This document shows positions 23,901 to 31,772 of a stretch of 64,000 nucleotides of DNA, one piece after another. The first letter of the stretch is position 1; the number at the start of each line of letters is the position of its first letter. The position numbers and the translations under genes are program-made. The notes below the pieces were generated by a model, which saw only the letters and a list, made by a program, of their open reading frames with translations, was not told where the DNA came from and did not search any database. Source of the DNA: Paraescarpia echinospica (taxonomy: Eukaryota > Annelida > Polychaeta > Sabellida > Siboglinidae); the NCBI GenBank assembly GCA_020002185.1, contig CM034531.1:44078599-44142598 (forward strand), given 5' to 3'.

Positions 23901-25408
23901 TGAATAGGAGTCAGACATATTTGTTTATAGCTCAATCTGTGATGAGTATTGGGACCATTTGTGTTGTAATAAAGGCTTGGAGTTGTGATGTTTATTGCAT
24001 GAAACCATCACATGCATAAGATTCACAGATAACATACCTTAGGGCGTATATCCTCTCCATGCATAGGGCGTATATCCTCTCCATGCATAGTTCATGCCGA
24101 AAAGATACATTTAGTAACACTGATGATACTAATTTTCAGTCGTAAGTGGGAGCGTCACTGGTGAAATCTTCAGAAGGTCCTGTGAAAAGAGACAGATGCG
24201 ATATACGTGACGCAGTATTGTGGAGCACTGTGGTGCAGTGGCTAGAGCTTTGGACTCTCGATCGAGAGAACCCGGGTTCGAATCCTGTGCTGCGGTGTCG
24301 AACCTTGGGCAAATTTGTTCATTCAGCTGTATGAATGGCTACCTGGCTATAGACAGTGGTCGATATTTGTGACCGAATAGTCTTTGTACATTAATGTCCA
24401 CATGGCTGAATGCTTCCCAGAGAAGTCGAGATGGTGTTCAGTTGAACAGGTCTGCCAGGGAGTAAAGTGTAAAGTGCTTTGAGCAGTCCTGAGGACTGGA
24501 TACTGCGCTATATGAACTTTTATTTTAAGTATCATATTTTTTCAGGCAAGATTGAGATGGTGAAGTCCAAGTGGGGGCTGGCCTTCAGTGCCGTGGTCAC
24601 TGTCATTGCGTCTCTGCTCATGTCTGTCTCTCTCTGTCTCTCGTTTGGACTTACACCAAGTCTTAATGGCAGGTGGGTCAAAGGTGATGTAATGGGTCAA
24701 AGGTCAGACAGATTTAAATATGGGTGCATTGTAGGGAACCACTATTGGCCACAGTCTGTGATAGGTGTGGGTGGTCAGTTATTATTCAGTACATTTTCTT
24801 GTTAACTTTAGAAACCGCTAAAATATTAGTACAGTGTCCTCAACAAAAATGTGTGGTTTGAAGAACCTGTCCTTATTGTACAATTGTTAACATATTTACA
24901 AATTATGTTATTAAATCTCACGATTGCAAGGAAATAAATTTTTATGATTACGGATGATCTCAACGCACCAGTAAATGACACAGCACAAACTAGGTTTCAT
25001 GGCAGAGATCGGGTTATAGCTGCTTTGTTTAGCTACGTACATCACTGTATACGCACTAGTTGTTTATTTTTTGTTATCATGCTTCATAAGCATCCTTATA
25101 TTGAGCATGCAGAAGCAGTTTGACATTATGATGAATATGTTATGTGTGTCCACAGCCTGATGTAATTTAAAGTTGTTAGACAGGAGAGGAGGATCAGAGG
25201 TTAAATGACAGGTTTTGTGTTGTGTCCTACATCAGTGTTTGAGATTATCCCTGATTGCATTTGAAATCCTCCAAATGCTGCTTGGATATTTGCAGTGAGA
25301 TCTTCCCCTACTTGGTGGTCATCATTGGCCTGGAGAATGTGCTTGTGATGACCAAGTCTATCGTGTCCACTCCCATCCAACTGGATGTCAAGTTGAGGGT
25401 GGCCCAAG
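10075..25408 (+). CDS. SCAP: SCAP, N-terminal part (nine coding exons), 3' part missing
   Basis: Sterol regulatory element-binding protein cleavage-activating protein, the polytopic ER protein that escorts SREBP to the Golgi when sterol is low. The exons join in frame (137+145+161+138+80+115+179+127+113 nt = 1195 nt, 398 codons plus one base), all with AG acceptors and GT donors. Residues 1-26 are the cytosolic start, about 27-49 TM1, about 50-295 the large lumenal loop 1 ([14 protein letters not shown], [16 protein letters not shown]), about 296-318 TM2, then TM3 and TM4 of the sterol-sensing domain ([28 protein letters not shown]). Tyr313 and Leu330 sit where human Tyr298 and Leu315 do; mutation of either human residue causes sterol resistance. 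Phe247 replaces human Tyr234 of loop 1. Asn279-Asn-Ser matches a human loop-1 glycosylation sequon. Start ATG follows an acceptor by 11 nt. TM5-8 and the WD40 domain are absent from the window. Confidence 0.94.
10668..10930 (-). pseudogene. LINE reverse-transcriptase C-terminal fragment (right arm)
   Basis: The inverted partner of the fragment at 2875-3140, with one clear residue change (YAIRLI versus YAIQLI). It lies in the intron after SCAP coding exon 1. Confidence 0.6.
12092..13062. repeat. 32-bp minisatellite, right arm (inverted)
   Basis: The same 32-bp unit as at 1-1713 in opposite orientation, about 30 copies, inside the intron between SCAP coding exons 1 and 2. It is shorter than the left-arm array and has a different order of variants, as expected for two alleles or a collapsed assembly of a fast-changing array. 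Confidence 0.97.
13836..13980 (+). CDS. SCAP: SCAP coding exon 2
   Basis: Acceptor gccccag before 13836, donor gtacgt at 13981. Completes a Cys codon, then encodes [19 protein letters not shown] and a hydrophilic stretch ending in RW, up to residue 94. The YPL..LPLPG..P..FTTP pattern is the hallmark of SCAP just after TM1. Confidence 0.93.
14041..14181 (+). mobile_element. Short MITE, GGTCACC family, copy 1
   Basis: Begins CAGTTGAACCTTGCGTTATG GTCACCTCAGTA and ends GGTGACCTAAATAATAAG, collinear with the clearer copy at 14920-15108. It lies 60 bases after SCAP coding exon 2, and its right end is eroded. Confidence 0.6.
14672..14832 (+). CDS. SCAP: SCAP coding exon 3
   Basis: Acceptor cttgcag before 14672, donor gtcaga at 14833. 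Encodes [18 protein letters not shown] and the following loop-1 stretch ([15 protein letters not shown]), residues 95-147. Aligns with [18 protein letters not shown] of vertebrate SCAP. Confidence 0.93.
14882..14912. repeat. AT microsatellite
   Basis: A (TA)n run of about 30 bases just after SCAP coding exon 3 and just before the MITE at 14920. Confidence 0.9.
14920..15108 (+). mobile_element. Short MITE with GGTTCCACTG terminal inverted repeats, copy 2
   Basis: A 189-bp element: left end CAATGGAACCTCGTTTTACG GTCACC, right end GGTGACC..AGGTTCCACTG, forming terminal inverted repeats of about 25 bp with mismatches. It sits in a TA-rich context typical of a TA-targeting Tc1/mariner/pogo-type non-autonomous element, and lies 87 bases after SCAP coding exon 3. 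Confidence 0.7.
15499..16708. mobile_element. Pogo/Tigger-like non-autonomous element, long copy (SCAP intron 3)
   Basis: Terminal inverted repeats TAGTCGCACCTCGTTATAAC and (reverse complement of right end) CAGTCGCGCCTCGTTACAAA, flanked by TA, resemble the CAGTCG..CCTCGGTAT ends of Tigger/pogo elements. Inside, the sequence is the reverse complement of the copy at 61120-61854, except for an extra segment of about 478 bp at 16155-16632. There is no intact transposase. Small frames in it are chance. Confidence 0.75.
16709..18109. other. SCAP intron 3, non-coding; short tandem repeat
   Basis: No gene recognised. At about 17778-17896 a 58-bp unit (GTGAATATAAAAATGTGCAT ATAGTGTA..GGATGGATATTATTT) occurs twice in tandem with few changes. 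Confidence 0.55.
18110..18360. repeat. Dispersed repeat, second copy (SCAP intron 3)
   Basis: Shares with 7640-7830 the ordered motifs GCTGTTTGGGCCTCAAA, TTCTGGGATGA, AACGACAAAATCGAGGTGGG and GGATTCTACACAA. It lies about 200 bases upstream of SCAP coding exon 4. Confidence 0.6.
18570..18707 (+). CDS. SCAP: SCAP coding exon 4
   Basis: Acceptor tttgttag before 18570, donor gtgagt at 18708. Encodes loop-1 residues about 148-193, including VADYCLHV and [18 protein letters not shown], which aligns with LPEHGCLLLSPGNFWQND of vertebrate SCAP. Confidence 0.93.
18750..18830. repeat. Direct repeat flanking the 67-bp minisatellite region, left copy
   Basis: The sequence ATTAAGTTGTAAAGTTGTGA, AAGTGTTATGCCTTTTGAGA, CCAGAGAACACGAGCTTTAA is repeated with a few changes at 20660-20740, on the other side of SCAP exon 5 and the minisatellite. 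Confidence 0.65.
19156..19235 (+). CDS. SCAP: SCAP coding exon 5
   Basis: Acceptor gtggcag before 19156, donor gtatgt at 19236; 80 nt, in frame with both neighbours. Encodes [15 protein letters not shown] and [11 protein letters not shown]. This is the least conserved of the exons, so the call rests on splice phase, position and the match to the acidic/ILE-rich stretch before the DLLFG motif in vertebrates. Confidence 0.88.
19567..20640. repeat. 67-bp minisatellite in SCAP intron 5
   Basis: About 16 head-to-tail copies of a 67-bp unit beginning ATGGTACAAATACTTCATCA and ending CTTCTGGCACATAAG. Copies are almost identical; the main variants are TAATGTCTT/TAATGCCTT and GATGGTAC/GATGATAC, the latter confined to the last copies. 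The high identity indicates recent expansion. No promoter or gene signal. Confidence 0.97.
20660..20740. repeat. Direct repeat, right copy
   Basis: ATTAAGTTGCAAAGTTGTGA, AAGTGTTATGCCTTTCCAGA, GAACATGGGCTTTGAAATGA: collinear with 18750-18830 in the same orientation. Confidence 0.65.
20982..21245. repeat. About 79-bp tandem repeat, 3-4 copies
   Basis: The unit contains ACATGACCTAGACAGCTATT, TTTAGCTCGTG, CAGAATAGGCCTG and TTCACTGTGGCAGGTC. Degenerate, 75 bases upstream of SCAP coding exon 6. The second copy is shortened in the GTGTGCAG part. Confidence 0.85.
21320..21434 (+). CDS. SCAP: SCAP coding exon 6
   Basis: Acceptor tctcgtag before 21320, donor gtacgt at 21435. Encodes [20 protein letters not shown] and [16 protein letters not shown]. 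The position equivalent to human Tyr234 in loop 1 is Phe (residue 247 here). Confidence 0.92.
21435..22750. other. SCAP intron 6, nothing recognised
   Basis: AT-rich, short frames only. One inverted pair, near 22145-22190 (TACAACTTGGACTGCCAGC AACCA GCTGGCAGTCCAAGTTGTA), is a near-perfect hairpin of about 19 bp per arm. Confidence 0.6.
22766..22880. repeat. 35-bp G-rich minisatellite
   Basis: About three copies of a 35-bp unit, GGGTGGTTGGTGCGGGGGAG plus TGCAGCAGGGGAGCA, followed by degenerate relatives to about 23110 (GGGGAGTGCAGCAGGGGAG again at 23084-23102). The runs of G on the + strand could form quadruplexes. Frames through it are low complexity and not taken as coding. Confidence 0.9.
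23364..23542 (+). CDS. SCAP: SCAP coding exon 7 (end of loop 1, TM2)
   Basis: Acceptor ttcttcag before 23364, donor gtaagt at 23543. Encodes the last loop-1 segment with an N-N-S sequon at residues 279-281, LAHVHF (as in vertebrate LVHVHF), and TM2 ending [12 protein letters not shown]. Tyr313 corresponds to human Tyr298, a site of sterol-resistance mutation. Confidence 0.95.
24035..24088. repeat. 24-bp tandem duplication
   Basis: AGGGCGTATATCCTCTCCATGCAT occurs twice head to tail (the unit spans more than 20 bases; key parts AGGGCGTATATCC and TCTCCATGCAT). Confidence 0.85.
24215..24535 (+). mobile_element. tRNA-derived SINE, full length (SCAP intron 7)
   Basis: The head has a box A (TGGTGCAGTGGCTAGAGC), an anticodon-arm-like region and a box B (GGGTTCGAATCC). 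It is followed by a conserved body (GCTTCCCAGAGAAGTCGAGA, TCTGCCAGGGAGTAAAGTG) and the tail GTGCTTTGAGCAGTCCTGAG, GACTGGATACTGCGCTATAT. It is not a functional tRNA gene: the acceptor ends do not pair and the sequence runs on into the SINE body. It ends 10 bases before SCAP coding exon 8. Confidence 0.85.
24546..24672 (+). CDS. SCAP: SCAP coding exon 8 (sterol-sensing domain, TM3)
   Basis: Acceptor ttttttcag before 24546, donor gtgggt at 24673. Encodes [20 protein letters not shown] and [14 protein letters not shown], a near match to the vertebrate sterol-sensing domain. Leu330 corresponds to human Leu315. Confidence 0.96.
25296..25408 (+). CDS. SCAP: SCAP coding exon 9 (TM4), last one found
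   Basis: Acceptor atttgcag before 25296, donor gtatgt at 25409. Encodes [20 protein letters not shown] and [16 protein letters not shown] plus one base of Gly. The vertebrate protein continues directly into TM5, but no matching exon was recognised in the remaining 38 kb. Confidence 0.95.
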
Positions 25409-25879
25409 GTATGTAGAGCATGTAGACAGCTTCACATTAATTGTGGCTTCTTTAGAGATGTAACTCAGATTATCTGCTTATACAATCATGTTTTCCAGTT
25501 CACATTATATCTGTTCTAACTACCACTGAAATGTGTTTTAGTGTGACATTACTGACATACATTGTTAAATCTATGAATATCAACATTGGTATTCAGCAAA
25601 CGACATGCCATGTAAACATGTTTTTCGGGTTGAATCATTCAAATGAAACAGATAACTGTGAAATGATGTTAATGACGGTAGACATATCTGGCACAACCAA
25701 TCTGCATACAAGATGTTTTGCATGGCATTAACACAGAGGTTTTATGATTGGCCAGAAGATAATTTAAGTTGCACTTCCTGTCCATACTAGGTACACGTGA
25801 GTGGGACACTAGTTGGGGTCTCTCCACGTAACAAGCAAACAACTCATGCTAAGACTTTCAAATTGTACGTGCACCATGT
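25409..25879. other. Intron after SCAP exon 9, nothing recognised
   Basis: Non-coding sequence between the exon 9 donor and the 28-bp minisatellite. Confidence 0.5.
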
Positions 25880-28000
25880 TTTATAGCCGCACAGAGTGGA
25901 CATCTGTTGTATACCTACACGGAGTGGACATCTGTTGTATAGCTGCACAGAGCGGACATCTGTTTTATAGCCGCACAGCATGGACATCTGTTGTATAGCT
26001 GCACAGAGTGGACATCTGTTGTATACCTACACGGTGTGGACATCTGTTGTATAGCTGCACAGAGCGGACATCTGTTTTATAGCCGCACAGCGTGGACATC
26101 TGTTTTATAGCTGCACAGCGTGGACATCTGTTTTATAGCCGCACAGCGTGGACATCTGTTGTATAGCTGCACAGAGCGGACATCTGTTTTATAGCCGCAC
26201 AGCATGGACATCTGTTTTATAGCTGCACAGCGTGGACATCTGTTTTATAGCCGCACAGCGTGGACATCTGTTGTATAGCTGCACAGAGTGGACATCTGTT
26301 TTATAGCTGCACAGAGAGGACATCTGTTGTATAGCTGCACAGAGTGGACATCTGTTTTATAGCTGCACAGAGTGGACATCTGTTGTATAGCTGCACAGAG
26401 TGGACATCTGTTTTATAGCCGCACAGCGTGGACATCTGTTGTATAGCTGCACAGAGTGGACATCTGTTTTATAGCCGCACAGTGTGGACATCTGTTTTAT
26501 AGCCGCACAGAGTGGACATCTGTTGTATAGCTGCACAGAGTGGACATCTGTTTTATAGCTGCACAGAGTGGACATCTGTTTTATAGCTGCACAGAGTGGA
26601 CATCTGTTGTATAGCTGCACAGAGTGGACATCTGTTTTATAGCTGCACAGAGTGGACATCTGTTTTATAGCTGCACAGAGTGGACATCTGTTTTATAGCT
26701 GCACAGAGTGGACATCTGTTTTATAGCTGCACAGAGTGGACATTTGTTGTATAGCTGCACAGAATGGACATCTGTTTTATAGCTGCACAAAGTGGACATC
26801 TGTTGTATAGCTGCACAAAGTGGACATCTGTTGTATAGCTGCACAGAGTGGACATCTGTTGTATACTTACACAGAGTGGACATCTGTTGTATAGCTGCAC
26901 AGAGTGGACATCTGTTTTATAGCTGCACAGAGTGGACATCTGTTGTATAGCTGCACAGAGTGGACATCTGTTTTATAGCCGCACAGTGTGGACATCTGTT
27001 GTATAGCTGCACAGAGTGGACATCTGTTTTATAGCCGCACAGTGTGGACATCTGTTTTATAGCCGCACAGAGTGGACATCTGTTGTATAGCTGCACAGAG
27101 TGGACATCTGTTTTATAGCTGCACAGAGTGGACATCTGTTTTATAGCCGCACAGCGTGGACATCTGTTGTATAGCTGCACAGAGTGGACATCTGTTTTAT
27201 AGCTGCACAGAGTGGACATCTGTTTTATAGCTGCACAGAGTGGACATCTGTTGTATAGCTGCACAGAGTGGACATCTGTTTTATAGCTGCACAGAGTGGA
27301 CATCTGTTTTATAGCTGCACAGAGTGGACATCTGTTTTATAGCTGCACAGAGTGGACATTTGTTGTATAGCTGCACAGAGTGGACATCTGTTTTATAGCT
27401 GCACAAAGTGGACATCTGTTGTATAGCTGCACAAAGTGGACATCTGTTGTATACCTACACAGAGTGGACATCTGTTGTATAGCTGCACAGAGTGGACATC
27501 TGTTTTATAGCCGCACAGAGTGGACATCTGTTGTATACCTACACGGAGTGGACATCTGTTGTATAGCTGCACAGAGCGGACATCTGTTTTATAGCCGCAC
27601 AGCATGGACATCTGTTTTATAGTTGCACAGAGTGGACATCTGTTGTATAGCTGCACAGAGTGGACATCTGTTGTATACCTACACAGAGTGGACATCTGTT
27701 GTATAGCTGCACAGAGTGGACATCTGTTTTATAGCTGCACAGAGTGGACATCTGTTGTATAGCTGCACAGAGTGGACATCTGTTTTATAGCCGCACAGCG
27801 TGGACATTTGTTGTATAGCTGCACAGAGTGGACATCTGTTTTATAGCCGCACAGTGTGGACATCTGTTTTATAGCCGCACAGAGTGGACATCTGTTGTAT
27901 AGCTGCACAGAGTGGACATCTGTTTTATAGCTGCACAGAGTGGACATCTGTTTTATAGCCGCACAGCGTGGACATCTGTTGTATAGCTGCACAGAGTGGA
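25880..28000. repeat. 28-bp minisatellite, running into gap 2
   Basis: More than 70 copies of a 28-bp unit, GTGGACATCTGTTTTATAGC plus TGCACAGA, with variants GTTGTATAGC, AGCCGCACAG, TACCTACACAG, GCACAAAG and CATTTGTTG. A pattern of these variants recurs at a shift of 616 bp (22 units): GCACAAAG doublets at 26786 and 27402, and CATTTGTTG at 26741 and 27357. The array is cut by the N gap, so its length is unknown. Confidence 0.97.
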
Positions 28001-29000
28001 NNNNNNNNNNNNNNNNNNNNNNNNNNNNNNNNNNNNNNNNNNNNNNNNNNNNNNNNNNNNNNNNNNNNNNNNNNNNNNNNNNNNNNNNNNNNNNNNNNNN
28101 NNNNNNNNNNNNNNNNNNNNNNNNNNNNNNNNNNNNNNNNNNNNNNNNNNNNNNNNNNNNNNNNNNNNNNNNNNNNNNNNNNNNNNNNNNNNNNNNNNNN
28201 NNNNNNNNNNNNNNNNNNNNNNNNNNNNNNNNNNNNNNNNNNNNNNNNNNNNNNNNNNNNNNNNNNNNNNNNNNNNNNNNNNNNNNNNNNNNNNNNNNNN
28301 NNNNNNNNNNNNNNNNNNNNNNNNNNNNNNNNNNNNNNNNNNNNNNNNNNNNNNNNNNNNNNNNNNNNNNNNNNNNNNNNNNNNNNNNNNNNNNNNNNNN
28401 NNNNNNNNNNNNNNNNNNNNNNNNNNNNNNNNNNNNNNNNNNNNNNNNNNNNNNNNNNNNNNNNNNNNNNNNNNNNNNNNNNNNNNNNNNNNNNNNNNNN
28501 NNNNNNNNNNNNNNNNNNNNNNNNNNNNNNNNNNNNNNNNNNNNNNNNNNNNNNNNNNNNNNNNNNNNNNNNNNNNNNNNNNNNNNNNNNNNNNNNNNNN
28601 NNNNNNNNNNNNNNNNNNNNNNNNNNNNNNNNNNNNNNNNNNNNNNNNNNNNNNNNNNNNNNNNNNNNNNNNNNNNNNNNNNNNNNNNNNNNNNNNNNNN
28701 NNNNNNNNNNNNNNNNNNNNNNNNNNNNNNNNNNNNNNNNNNNNNNNNNNNNNNNNNNNNNNNNNNNNNNNNNNNNNNNNNNNNNNNNNNNNNNNNNNNN
28801 NNNNNNNNNNNNNNNNNNNNNNNNNNNNNNNNNNNNNNNNNNNNNNNNNNNNNNNNNNNNNNNNNNNNNNNNNNNNNNNNNNNNNNNNNNNNNNNNNNNN
28901 NNNNNNNNNNNNNNNNNNNNNNNNNNNNNNNNNNNNNNNNNNNNNNNNNNNNNNNNNNNNNNNNNNNNNNNNNNNNNNNNNNNNNNNNNNNNNNNNNNNN
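28001..29000. other. Assembly gap 2 (exactly 1000 N)
   Basis: Exactly 1000 N, starting inside the 28-bp minisatellite and ending in unrelated sequence. Its true size is unknown, and the linkage of 29001-64000 to SCAP depends on scaffolding alone. Confidence 1.
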
Positions 29001-29559
29001 TCACACATTAACCATTATACAATAGTTATTATACATCTTGTGGCTATGATAATTGTACATAATATGGCTGAAGTGTCATGTGGCATACGCATGTAAAAAT
29101 TGTTTTAATACATTAAGAAATGTGAAATTTATGGCATTTTATCTACCGCATCTCAACATGCAATCCACGCCATTCAGGCATTCAACAACAAAAATCACTT
29201 AAATGTCTGGTTAGTAACCTCATGTATCCACATTCAAGGTTCTTGTTGCAACAGAATGGTCACTGGACGTCAATTTGTATTATGTAGGTGCAGTATGTAC
29301 ATTTTATTGTAGTTATATGTATTATTATGACATTGAAATTTGCAATTGTTGTTATTGAGATAACATTACATTTTCTTATGTAGCCACCTAAAGTTCTGAC
29401 TAACACTAACCTACATACAATGGACTTGTTGTAGACATTCAAATTATACAGGTACACAGTATTGACTTGTAGCTGTAGTAATGCACACTATGCACTGTGA
29501 ACATTTCACATGCTTAATTCACTATGTCCTTAGTTGAGGTTGAAGACAGTGTTTAGTAA

Positions 29560-30325
29560 TCACAGCCATCATCCTCAGCTACACTTTCATCATTGTCAGC
29601 ACTAGACACCTAATTGTCACAGTCTGCACATGTCAGTACATCTGAGTCCATTTGACAAACAGACACACTTTGGCAGTTCACACTTCCTGGGACAACTGCA
29701 TGCTAGTAGATCCAACACGGCCTCGGGTGCTGGCTGACCTTCCATCCAGTGTACAACCAGCTGCTTAGTCCCATCTTCTCTTTCCAACTTCCACCCTCTG
29801 CCAACTGGTGTCGGAGTCCTTGAGTCCTGCTCCAAACATCTTCTCCATATTGCAGCCTGGTAGTTTGCGCGTTGTGCATGTTTCAACAAACATTATCTGC
29901 ATGGTGGCAGTTGGTGACACTATTTCACCTTTCTTTGCACAGAACAAGTGGTATCTCAGATCATTGACGTTCACAGCGGAATATTTTGGAGCGTAAGGAA
30001 GGCATGTAAATGCCTCTAGTTTGTCCATGAGATCTGGAAAAAGATCCATTCCTGGCCCAGCATCCTGAATGAATCCAGTGATTCTTTGTTACTAGTCAAG
30101 AGTTTCAAAGCTCTTGCCTTACCTTTTCCAGCAAATGCACTGACAGTGTCACATCCAGTGTATGCGTGCAATCCAATGAGAGCTTTACAAACATCTCTAC
30201 CAACGGTGGCTGCTATATTTCCAATATGAAGGATTCTTGTTCGGGTTCTAGTACCACATTTCTGGAACAATGTGGCTCTAATGTTCTCGTTGAGTGCCAG
30301 GCACATGATGAATACATCATTGTGA
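29560..30325 (-). pseudogene. CXC-tailed mobile gene family, truncated inverted copy
   Basis: Minus-strand frames (broken by a frameshift between the two) encode DVFIMCLALNENIRATLFQK, IGLHAYTGCDTVSAFAGKGK, LEAFTCLPYAPKYSAVNVND, and a C-terminal CSCPRKCELPKCVCLSNGLR cysteine cluster. The family, with H-A-x-TGCD-T and a CXC-like tail, is abundant in invertebrate genomes and behaves as a mobile element. I cannot name its superfamily. This copy lacks the N-terminal half and joins head to head with the plus copy at about 30325. Confidence 0.7.
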
Positions 30326-31772
30326 TGGCACAAGGACGCACTCTCAAGATGACAAATATCCTTTCCCATCCCCTGGGACCTTTGCCATGGGCTTTGTCAA
30401 CACCAGATGGGTTGTTAAGAAAAACAAACAAAGCCAATTTAGCTAGCTACTTGTCTGCAGGAAAATGTGACAGTAACAGAGGAGCTGCCAGATCATTCTG
30501 CAACTGTTTTTTATGGCATGAACCTTGTCCAGCGAGTAAGAGGTGATCAAACTACTTTTGGTGAGGTGGCCAAATCAGTCCTGTCTATGGCACTGAAGGA
30601 TGGATGTCAGAGTACTGTCTATCAAGGAACTCTCTATCAAGAACAGTGAACGATGAGTAAGAGGAGAAGCGCGTGGACATAGGCTACAGAGTATCACAGC
30701 CTCTCACATTGTCAGACAGTGGAGGAACTTACTGAGCCAAGTCAATAATAAGACCAGTCTGATCACTTTCCTGGTCAACGAATGGAGGAAGGCTGAGTAC
30801 ACAGAGCAGCTACATGACAAGGTGCTCTTTGCTACCATTGAAGACAAATTCTACAAGATTACTCCTGAAGGCTGTGAGGAGGTTCCAGCTCTACGGTGTA
30901 TGCAAGAGGAAGCGGATGGACGCTTACTGCTACATGCAGCCCATGCAGCCAGAGAGGGCTATGAAGCTGTTGTAATCAGCTCAGAAGACAGATATATTCA
31001 TCATGTGCATGGCACTCAAAGAGAACATTAGAGCCACATTGTTCCAGAAATGTGGTACTATAACCCGAACAAGAATCCTTCATATTGGAAATATAGCAGC
31101 TACCGTTGGCAGAGATGTTTGTAAAGCTCTCATTGGATTGCACGCATACACTGGATGTGACATGTCAGTGCATTTGCTGGAAAAGGTAAGGCAAGAGCTT
31201 TGAAACTCTTGACTAGCAACAAAGAATCACTGGATTCATTCAGGATGCTGGGCCAGGAATGGATCTTTTTCCAGATCTCATGGACAAACTAGAGGCATTT
31301 ACATGCCTTCATTACGCTCCAAAATATTCTGCTGTGAACGTCAATGATCTGAGATACCACTTGTTCTGTGCAAAGAAAGGCGAAATAGAGTCACCAACTG
31401 CCACCATGCAGATAATGTTTGTTGAAACATGCACAACGTGCAAACTACCAGGCTGCAATATGGAGAAGATGTTTGGAGCAGGACTTAAGGACTCCGACCC
31501 CAGTTGGCAGAGGGTAGAAGTTGGAAAGAGAAGATGGGACTAAGCAGCTGGTTGTACACTGGATGAAAGGTGAGCTAGCACCCGAGGCCGTGTTGGATCT
31601 ACTAGCATGCAGTTGTCCAAGGAAGTGTGAACTGCCAAAGTGTGTCTGTTTGTCAAATGGACTCAGATGTACTGATATGTGCAGACTCCAAAACTGTGAC
31701 AATCAAGTGTCTAATGCTGACAATGATGAAAGTGTAGCTGAGGATGAACTGGATGATGGCTATGGTTACTAA
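30326..31772 (+). pseudogene. CXC-tailed mobile gene family, longer copy, frameshifted
   Basis: Plus-strand segments in order: HPLGPLPWALSTPDG, TFGEVAKSVLSMALKDG, LVNEWRKAEYTEQLHDKVLF, QEEADGRLLLHAAHAAREGY, then after a frameshift near 30990 ATLFQKCGTITRTRILHIGN, IGLHAYTGCD (followed by another frameshift), LEAFTCLHYAPKYSAVNVND and the cysteine cluster SCPRKCELPKCVCLSNGLRC ending in acidic residues. Several frameshifts make it inactive. EEAD.R...H and SSED.D-type motifs are shared with the copy at 46816-48240. Function unknown; possibly a nuclease or transposase, by inference only. Confidence 0.72.

Noticed and set aside
24219..24300. Functional tRNA gene
   Set aside because: Boxes A and B are present but the ends do not form an acceptor stem and the sequence continues into a SINE body shared with 54131-54470.
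26357..27992. Cysteine-rich repetitive proteins in the 28-bp minisatellite
   Set aside because: The same 28-residue period appears in every frame of a 28-bp tandem repeat, with no start context or splice signals.
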